A stretch of DNA of 64,000 nucleotides from NCBI GenBank assembly GCA_001414485.1, contig LLEY01000110.1:1-64000 (forward strand), written 5' to 3'. The notes under the pieces were generated by a model, which ran no database searches, was not told the origin of the DNA, and saw only the letters and a list, made by a program, of their open reading frames with translations. Below are positions 56,274 through 64,000 of the stretch, piece after piece (position 1 is the first letter of the stretch; every line of letters starts with the position of its first letter). Source of the stretch: Calycina herbarum. Lineage: Eukaryota > Ascomycota > Leotiomycetes > Helotiales > Pezizellaceae. The position numbers and the translations under genes were made by a program.

Positions 56274-58900
56274 TTAGCTCCCCACAATTCGCTGCTCAGG
56301 TCGCCAGTAAGGAACACCTAAGGCGACAAAAATAGCCTTCTCATCTCTTCCCTCTAGTAAAGTTCCTTCGGTCATCTTGACCCTACCAGGTCCCCGCATA
56401 ACATCCTTATACAATCCTCGTTGATTCAGACGCATCTTCTTCGTACTAGCGAGCAATCTCAAACTGCGATTGAAGATGTCGTCTCCGGTGAAGTAAATGA
56501 GCGCAGCACCCCACTGTAACAAATTAGCACATGTTTTTCACGTTGTCTCAGGAGCCAAGAGCAACGAGTAGAATAAAACTTGTCCCAACCACTAAAAATA
56601 GAAATTCGAAAAGAGGGATAAAGGGAAGGGTTGCATACCTCACTCGCCGGAACTAGCAGCAGATCAATACGTCTCCAGATGGGGTGGGGAATCTCAGGTG
56701 TGACGGGGTGGACACAAGCACCATGCCACTTTGACCCTGAATCATCGCTTCTTGGCCTGTCAGAGGGGACTGCGAGGGCGGCGACGAGGAAACCGGTTTC
56801 GGTAAGATGGGTGACTAGTTCGTGGAGGAATGGGAGGAGTTGAGATGTATGGTTTGTACCTGCTCGAGTGATCATGACATCTATATCTCCCGATGTTTGG
56901 GCTCCCCGTCTATAAGAACCACCGATGGTGATCTCGATTTCTGAATCTAGTTCCGCGACTGTATTCTTGATGATTGCGGCTAGGGAATCCATCTCCGAAC
57001 GTGGGATGCGGGTGTTGAAATCTTCATAGTGGTCGATTCCGATTCTTTGATTGGGTGTGAGATCAACCTTTGCAAGGAGGTCCTCGAGTGTACGATGTCC
57101 CGCGTCATACCACTATAACAAATCAGCATACGTTTTTTGTGGACTCATGAGCCTAGGGCAGTGGGTAATATTAGTTTGAAAAGGGAAAAGGGAAAAGGTT
57201 CATACTTTCTCTGCAATATTGATGCCTACACCATAAATCTTCGTGAATTTTTGGAGGTTGAGATCTCTTGGTTCCAGGCATAAATATTGCAATTTCTCAA
57301 CTTTTCCACGCTTATACATCTCCTCTATCTTCAAAGCCAAGGAATGCCCAATATGAGTGATTTGTATAGCGTCGTCATAAGTCTTGACACGACGAGTTTG
57401 TTGTCTGAGAGCAGTGATTCCTTTTCTGTAAGCCATGTTTCGGAATGGTTGTTTGGTGCGTTCGTAGAAGCCGGCTAGTTCTTGGAAAGCCTTGATGACG
57501 GGCTCGTTGGGGTTTGGTCCAGATGCTGAGCCGGTTCCTCCTTTCATGCAGCTGAACTTGGCTTGGTTGAAGGATTTTTTTGTCTTTTGTCTCTTCTTGA
57601 TGGGCTTGCGGACGGGGGAGTGGTCTCGTTCTGAGTCGGTGTCAGAGTCGGCAGCGTTATCATGGGTGGCAGGGCTATCATCGTCAGAGTCGTCGATAAA
57701 GTAGCGGGTTTTGTTGGCTAATTCGATCATTTCGTCGAATTGACTGTTGCCAGAGTTCTTTCGGACTTCTCGGGGAGTGAGCTCATCGGTATCTTCTGTG
57801 AGATTCGATGTGTTCGCCAGGAGTCCAGAGTGATTCTCGGATTGTAAAGCCAATTGATGCTCTGGTGGCTCCGCATCATCACTGTCATACTCTCGAGGTG
57901 GTGTCTGTTGTCCTCGATCATCCTCCTTCCCGCCATCTTCCTCGGGTCCCACAACTGATTCCTGGCTCTCCGGGGGATCACTCTGCCCTTCAAGTTCATA
58001 TCTCTTTTGAAATGGATCCAAGAGCATACGAAACTCTTTTAGCATACATTCAATTGGATAGTCCGCATTGACCATGATCGTGCTGTCCGGAAGGGTACCA
58101 ATTCCATATTCTCTCATCAAGTAATCCTTTGCCTGTTTGTATGAGATGTCTTTGTCCACGATGATGTGGGTGATGGCATTGATGTCGAATTTTGTAGTCC
58201 AGGTAGCACCGTGACTTCTCGCCTTCGTGATTCGATCTCTTCGAAGCTTGAAAATATCATCATTGGGGATATAGAAAAAGGTTTGGTTCTTAAAGATGCG
58301 TCGGTTTTCGGGCACGAGTTTGACCTCCTGCTCACGCTTTCGCTTTTGGTTCTTCCTGAGCATGTTGTCGATCCCGTTGCTGTTCTTTAGAATGAGAGGA
58401 TCCGATACAGATCTTCCTTCAGACCCTGGTCGTCCTTTAGAAGGAGGTTTCGATGTTGGTTGTTTACCACTGAAGGATGTATCTTGCGATGGCGGAGTCG
58501 AAATGTCGTATCGCAGTAATGAGGTCTTTCGTGGTAATGGTGTTTCTTTCACAACACGGGGACTCGATACTGGAGCAGACTGTGTCCCATGGATACCAGG
58601 CATCTTCTTTGTTGGGACTTCTGGTGGTATACTGCGCTCCTTTGAAGGTGATTTTGATGGGGGTTCGGACGGAGGCTCAGATGCAGCAATTGTTGGCTTA
58701 CATTTCCGAAGAAAGTCTCGTGCTTCTGTGGATATTTCCTCCTCCTGTGAGCGTTTGGTCAAGCCATATAAATAGTTGAAGTAGTCAGCTTTGTCGGTTT
58801 CTTTGAGATATTCATTCTCCAGGTGAATTTCCATCCGCAAGAGGCCATCAGTCTGGTTTTGTTCTTGACATTGCTGTCTGGAAGGATTGCAACCAGCCAT
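56274..58900 (-). CDS. pol4: Family X DNA polymerase (Pol4/Pol lambda-like) with BRCT domain
   Basis: Three exons (58900-57206, 57112-56639, 56513-56274) encode 802 aa. Family X enzymes fill short gaps in base-excision repair and end joining. A BRCT-like domain is at residues ~195-300 (F-F-Y-I-P-N-D-D-I-F, then T-H-I-I-V-D). The polymerase core begins near 470 with the 8-kDa-type helix region (F-R-N-M-A-Y-R-K-G). The helix-hairpin-helix K-I-Y-G-V-G precedes the first splice. The nucleotidyltransferase motif G-G-S-Y-R-R-G is at 629-635. Catalytic Asp residues lie at 641 and 643 (G-D-I-D-V-M) and 715 (R-R-I-D-L-L), so all three metal ligands are present. The last exon carries W-G-A-A-L-I-Y-F-T-G and N-Q-R-G-L-Y. 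The acidic, Ser-rich linker between BRCT and core is long. Start 58900 is the first ATG. Confidence 0.92.
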
Positions 58901-59418
58901 GCTAGGCAAACAATTGCAAATGTCTGGCGCCTGTGCTCCTGTTCCCTGATCAGTTTAATTGTCCTCTTCTTTTTGTGGTCATCACGTGTAGCTGGAGCCT
59001 ATTGGACAGTACGTTGATTGGTGAAGAGGAGGTTGCATCAAAGTCTATGGGAGCCGATTTCTGCCAACAATGTAGCCCAAAATAGAAAAAAAATACCTTG
59101 GCACTCTCCCCCTCCCTGCAGCTGTACAACATCAACAACCTTCCTTTCAACTTTGATGGTTAATCTTCATTCGCAATAATAATGTCTGAGCATTTGAAGG
59201 AGGCTGCGCCTCTCAGTCAAAACATGGAGGATATGGAGTACCTAAATTCAACTTCATAGGCCCTTGGAACGCAAACGAAGTCAACCAATACTTCAAGTAC
59301 CAATTTGCCAACACTAACAAGCAATAGATCTGAAGTCCAACCCCAAATCCACAAGGATGGTTCTTTCAACAATCAACAAAAATCAACAATAACAACAACA
59401 ACAACGGCAACTATCCCC
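58901..59418. other. Divergent promoter region
   Basis: It lies between the polymerase gene and the second 2EXR gene. Part of it reads open in the 2EXR frame from 59305, but without an ATG. An ACA-rich stretch at 59385-59402 precedes the start codon. Confidence 0.5.
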
Positions 59419-60119
59419 ATGACTGAATTCCATCGTTTCCCGCGGCTCCCCGCGGAGCTTCGTCTCAAAATTTGGGAGTACGCTTCAGCAAACGCTTATG
59501 AGCCAGATCAGATGATGTACTACCTTCCCATTCAAAAAGCTTTTGTCTTTCAACACTTACCATCGGTCCTATACACCTGCGGCGAATCAAGGGAAAGTGG
59601 GTTGTCATTTTGCCCCGTTTCTCCCAGGCCCGATCAAAATCCAGTAATCAGATATTTCTCGACGAAGTTCAACTCATCAAACAATATTTTATATTTCGGG
59701 TCGAGGCAGTCATTTATCGAAATCTGTGTAGTCATCAGAGAATTGCGAAAGAAGAGAAAGACGCATCACATTCATCGAATAGCTTTCATGGAACATCACT
59801 GGAACACTATCATGAAGTGGTATTTCCATCTCCCTCTCATCCGCCGTTCACCACATTTGGAGGAAATAATACTTGTCAGGCACAAGGGCCGTCAAGTCTT
59901 GTGCAGTGAGTTCAAAGCATTACGGCATAAGATTTTGAGCGTGAATACCACGTTAGATGATGTATACATGCAATTGGATCGCATTCTTTCGGTCTTGCGG
60001 CCTCAGTGTGCTACAAAAAACCGCAAATGGAAGTTACCTGACGATGACAGATGTAAGCTTCCCATGAACTGTTTATCTGAAAGAAGAGTCCCCTACTAAT
60101 GTCTACCTTTTTTTTAGAA
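59419..60119 (+). CDS. 2EXR domain protein
   Basis: The ATG at 59419 starts M-T-E-F-H-R-F-P-R-L-P-A-E-L-R-L-K-I-W-E-Y-A, the textbook opening of a 2EXR domain. Typical later words are V-L-Y-T-C-G-E-S-R-E-S-G and I-R-Y-F-S-T-K-F. Without splicing the frame ends at 60099 (226 aa). However, 60053-60117 has every sign of an intron: GTAAGC donor, TACTAAT branch and a T9-AG acceptor. Removing it joins T to AA, making a TAA stop exactly at the junction, and the protein becomes 211 aa. I favour the spliced form. The function is unknown beyond the family; members are expanded in Leotiomycetes and other fungi. Confidence 0.8.
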
Positions 60120-61046
60120 TGATCTGTTAAGCATCACTGCCTAGCTATCGGTAGCTGTCTGTATATTTGTGGAAGTTCCGACTTTCTGGTCTGCTAAGCG
60201 ATCGGCAACCCCTCAGTCGCAAAAAAGGGAAGCAGTGGTCTCATGCCACGCCAATGTAAAGCTCTCACCTTCCATACGGAAAGTCCTAGGAAATAATTTG
60301 GCATTTGCAAACTGGTTTGGGATATCGCTATGCTATTGGCCGTTGGGCAACACAGTAACCGCCAAACCTGCAGGTTCCATTTTTCACACACAATCTAGTT
60401 AGTCTAGCAAGCATCAATGTTACGTTCCTTTTTTCTACCTGAAACGAATCTTCACGTTGTGTTACTCAAGTGAAAGTGTGGCGTTGAGAAAACCGAGCGG
60501 TTTTCGGCATAGTGCATTGAAAATTATCGGGGGCTTGGAAACTTGCGTCCACCGGGAATTTTCTGATTCCTTCCGTCCTTTGAAGACCTTGCAAAAAGTC
60601 CATAGATAGTGCCCTGTTTTAAAAATCCTAGGGGCTCCTTCAGTTGCTGTTTTATTTTGACGCGTCTTGGAATTTTTGACTGCTCTGTTTCCAATTTTTG
60701 CTAGCGGAACTGAGGTCGAAAATATCCTCCAATCTTCAATTCAGGGACACTCCAAGGGTGTGATACCGTGGGAGTGGGAATGTACACTGCTTTGCTATTC
60801 GTTCCATCCTATTGGTCTTCATATACGCATCCTGGTGTGATCACCACATCCCAGTGAGAAGTATTGCCGCTCATGTATAGTGTTGAGGTGGCCTTACAGC
60901 AAGAGGGGTGCGATTGGAACGTTAAAGAAGCTGGATTTCTTCTCTGCGGTCTGTTTTCTGGTGATAGTCACTTGTGAATTTGATTTCAAACTCGAGATAC
61001 CGTGATTTTCAATTGACAGAGACGAAAGTGTTCTACGACCCCCAAA
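60120..61046. other. Intergenic region
   Basis: It contains the 3' flank of the 2EXR gene and the promoter of the transporter gene. No gene or striking repeat was seen. Confidence 0.5.
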
Positions 61047-63043
61047 ATGATGGACAGAACCAGGGCATACAATTGGTAAGTATCCATTTTTCGGCGAGAC
61101 ATTGTTTTGATTGCTAATCATGGATCAGGTACATTTCTCTGGTCGCCGCGTCTTGTATGGTTTTATATGGATATGATGCTTCTGTTTTCAACTCCGTTCA
61201 AGGATCAAAACATTGGGTGGCCTACTTTGATAATCCGGTAAACATATACTCCTCCTAAGAACAATCTGGTGGTGACTTCCAAGTTGCCAAATGTACATAG
61301 CGGTTTGGGGGAGTCGCTAACAAAATTTCAGAACCCTCAATTGACTGGCGCTGTTGTAGGTACTGGGTACACCGTTCTCCCACTTCCTGTCTCTTGAATT
61401 ACTCCTAAATCATCCCTAAACCCCAGCATTTACCCTGTGACGAATCCTGAGACATCTTTTGGTCGGTAATACTGACTCCTCCATCTTCTAGAATACATCT
61501 TACACAGTTGGTGCTATCATTGCGGGGTAAGTTCCACCTTCAGTTCTCAATTTTAGGCATTCCCAATCGACCTAAGACTCATTTTTGAGACTGACAAAGC
61601 CTAGCTTCTTCTTTGGTGGCCCATTATCCGACTACTTTGGGCGCAGATGGGGCATGGGTATTGGTTGTTTCTTGACCATTGTCGCCACCCTCATGCAAAC
61701 CTTTTCTCCTCGAGGACAGTTGGGTTGTTTTATTGCTGGGCGAGTTGTGATTGGTTTGGGTCAAGGCATCGCATTGAGTACATACCTCTCACTCGATAAG
61801 TTTAATTTTAGCTGACATTTAAAAGCATCGGGGCCAGTTTATATAGGGGAACTGGCTCCAGCAAGTATCCGAGGCAAAATAATGTCATTCTGGCAAATGT
61901 TCTATTCAGTTGGCTCGTTTATCGCTTATTGGATCAATTACACTTGCTCTTTGCATCGAGAACAGCTTGGAGAATGGGATTGGAAGGTATTTTCCCCGAG
62001 CTATTGGTTTGGCTATAGTCCTAACACTTGATAGATCGTGGTTGCCTGTCAAATGCTCGTCCCATTTACTCTCATAATTCTCCTCCCATTCATTCCCGAA
62101 TCGCCGCGGTGGTACATCCAACACGGCTACCCAATATCATATGCTCGAGCATCTCTCTCACGCGTGCGATCCACATCAGCCGAAGTCGCAGATGAAATTA
62201 TTCTCATTCACGAAACTCTCCAGGTCGAAGCTTCGAACTCAACTTCCTACTCCTTACTCTGGAAAGATCCCTCAATTCGAAAAAGGCTCATACTGGCATT
62301 TATCTTGAACATCGGTCAGCAACTTACGGGACAAGGGACCCTGAACACCTATTCCACTGCGGTATACAAGAAAGTCTTCAAGAGTACGAATAAAATCGCA
62401 TTGATCAACGCATTAAATGCCACATTCGGAATCATCTTTACCCTCAACGCAACATGGACAGTCGACCGATTCGGCAGGAAGGTGTTATTGATCTATGGTG
62501 CTCTTGGGATGGCAACTTGCATGCTTGGCGTTGCCTTAGTTTCCTCACAGACACCCACTCTGGATGATGGTTCAAAGTCTGAAAGAGTGGGGATTTCCAT
62601 CGTCTTTCTGCTCTTTCTTTTCATATTCTTCTACAAACCGAGTTGGGGTGCTACCACTTGGATTTGGACGGCGGAGGTGTTTAGTATGAATGTGCGGGCT
62701 CAGGCAGTGGGAATGAGCAGTCAAATGCAGAATGTCGCCAATGCTATTTTTCAGCAGTTCTTTCCAACCTTTTTGGGGAACTGTGGGTTGTATGTTACGT
62801 CTCTTTCCATTATTTTTCCTCTCTGTTTGTTTGCTAAAAGTTTGACTTACTGACTTGATGGTATGCAGTAAGACGTTCTACTTCTTCTTCGCAGTAAATA
62901 TATGTCTTGCGGCATATGTGTACTTCTTGATCCCGGAAACGAAACGAGTGACCTTAGAAGAAATTGATATCCTATTTGATGGCACTCATCACAGTCTTCC
63001 GGAAAGTGCATCAGTTGACAGGGTATGTGGCAATTGGAACTAA
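61047..63043 (+). CDS. MFS sugar-type transporter
   Basis: Eight exons (61047-61075, 61129-61237, 61332-61355, 61492-61526, 61605-61777, 61826-61986, 62035-62789, 62869-63043) encode 486 aa. Exons 3 and 4 are tiny. Sugar-porter signatures are present: D-Y-F-G-R-R-W-G after helix 2, G-R-V-V-I-G-L-G-Q-G in helix 4, P-V-Y-I-G-E-L-A-P-A-S-I-R-G, P-E-S-P-R-W at the start of the central loop, D-R-F-G-R-K after helix 8, and the terminal P-E-T-K. It should move a sugar or related polyol across the plasma membrane by proton symport; the substrate cannot be read from the sequence. The helix-7 Q-Q-L-T-G-Q motif is present. The end is uncertain: a GTATGT donor at the last codons could splice (acceptor at about 63076) into an alternative tail of ~36 residues. 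The N-terminus is short for the family. Confidence 0.85.
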
Positions 63044-63668
63044 ATAATGGGACATACGCTGATAATTCGAGAAAAGAATGATCAAAGAGTTCATCCTAAA
63101 AGCCCTATTCATATTCCTATCTCTACTTTCAACTATCAACATCCTCGACATCGGACGAATGCTCATCGGGAAGGCTGACAATGATTTGATTTTTGCCTTA
63201 TGTTGGGGGACTGGAACAAAGGTATCAAAGTCTGTACTGTTTTTTTTCGTGGGAGTGAGTGACAACTATCATCAAGGAGGGTAGCACAGAAACTAGTCAG
63301 GGATTGATATTCTAATTCTTTTACTGCTTCTCACTCAAGCTATACACAAAAGCGCATCCATCCTTCTTCAATTTCATTCGCCAAGCGAAAAGTCAAACCA
63401 AAAGTTCGTAATGAGTTCAAGCTATTAAACTAGTTTAGTTCCCATTCTGAGACCAAGTCTACTGGCTACTTTTTGATTAGTGTAGATGGCATAATTCGTT
63501 CCCTATGACTATATTGAAGCTTCCGCAGTTAACGCGAACTAAGAAGTAAGTGACATACACCAAAGCCTATGATAATTCCTCCCTTTCCTTCTCATTTCCT
63601 CCATACCTTCCACAAGAGCCAAACACCAAAATTACGCACCCATAAACAAGACTTCAAGCACCGCCAAC
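63044..63668. other. Intergenic region
   Basis: It is the transporter 3' flank, possibly with an alternative last exon around 63077-63180, and the promoter of the right-edge gene. Confidence 0.45.
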
Positions 63669-64000
63669 ATGGTACCGCAATCCACCACCCAACCAAACAA
63701 AAAGCAGAAACGCGCAAACGAAAAACCTAAGAAAAAGAAATGCTCAACCAGCAGGAAACTACCCTCATGGCGCTCCTATCACGGCTTGGAAAATACTTCC
63801 GTCAAAGATCCCAAAGGAAAAGGAAAGGCGAGGGAGGTTCCCAACTGGGCAGATCAGCTTAGAGCTACCGTTGAGGAAGTCGAGAAGGAGCGCAAGGATG
63901 AAATTATGAACGAGATTCTCAGTGAGCTTGAGAAGATGGATAAAGAATTGGTGGAGTGTTATACAAACCCCGCAACATCAGGAAAGGTTGGGGAGAGTAG
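63669..64000 (+). CDS. Lys-rich hypothetical protein, cut by the window edge
   Basis: The ATG at 63669 (context CAACATGG) opens a frame of 110 codons that runs off the right edge without a stop. The first 30 residues are strongly basic (K-K-Q-K-R, then K-P-K-K-K-K), like a nuclear localisation signal. A charged helical stretch with E-E-V-E-K-E-R-K-D-E and L-S-E-L-E-K-M-D follows, a coiled-coil candidate. An intron near the edge cannot be excluded. I do not recognise a family. Confidence 0.6.
   Translation, partial: MVPQSTTQPNKKQKRANEKPKKKKCSTSRKLPSWRSYHGLENTSVKDPKGKGKAREVPNWADQLRATVEEVEKERKDEIMNEILSELEKMDKELVECYTNPATSGKVGES

Noticed and set aside
1..64000. tRNA and rRNA genes
   Set aside because: I scanned for box B-like GTTCRANYC words and cloverleaf ends. 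The few hits, such as one near 25870 within the acetyltransferase gene, have no matching A box or acceptor stem.

Overview
The window looks like nuclear DNA of a filamentous ascomycete (Pezizomycotina). Its genes are split by short introns of about 46-210 nt with GT-AG ends and CTAAC/CTGAC-type branch points. It carries two Zn2Cys6 regulators with fungal-specific domains, 2EXR and F-box proteins, and large low-complexity fungal proteins. A Leotiomycete (Sclerotiniaceae-like) source is my guess only; nothing in the bases proves it. I saw no CRISPR, plasmid, bacterial or viral feature and no tRNA or rRNA gene.

Layout. 1-2.5 kb: no gene. 2.5-4 kb: an F-box-like protein. 4-9.7 kb: an AT-rich gene desert with two blocks of an old, decayed tandem repeat of about 105 bp. 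9.7-10.7 kb: a 2EXR protein. 12-26.6 kb: a dense housekeeping block with a SNF5-family chromatin remodelling subunit, a small conserved protein, the proteasome ubiquitin receptor Rpn13, ribosomal protein eL6, dipeptidyl peptidase III, ribosomal protein uL6 and a GNAT acetyltransferase. 29-31.8 kb: a long disordered serine-rich protein. 33.2-38.2 kb: an unfamiliar ten-exon gene for an extremely Glu/Lys-rich coiled-coil protein, whose introns are all phase 0 and resemble one another. 38.4-40.6 kb: a decayed relic of a chitinase/killer-toxin-like secreted protein and an F-box gene that has apparently lost its 3' end to a stop codon. 41.5-48.3 kb: two divergently transcribed Zn2Cys6 regulators sharing a 1.9-kb intergenic region. 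49.2-54.9 kb: a very large membrane-anchored protein built of Cys-containing repeats. 55.3-55.5 kb: a miniature inverted-repeat element. 56.3-58.9 kb: a BRCT-containing family X DNA polymerase. 59.4-60.1 kb: a second 2EXR protein. 61-63 kb: a sugar-type MFS transporter. The right edge cuts a Lys-rich protein.

Most genes are unrelated single units, as usual in fungi. The functional themes are protein synthesis and turnover (eL6, uL6, Rpn13, DPP III), chromatin and DNA repair (SNF5, Pol X), and accessory regulators. The two genes that best fit an undescribed biology are the exon-duplicated coiled-coil gene (33254-38239) and the Cys-repeat membrane protein (49233-54872). All exon joins were worked out by hand from splice signals and reading frame and have no transcript support.
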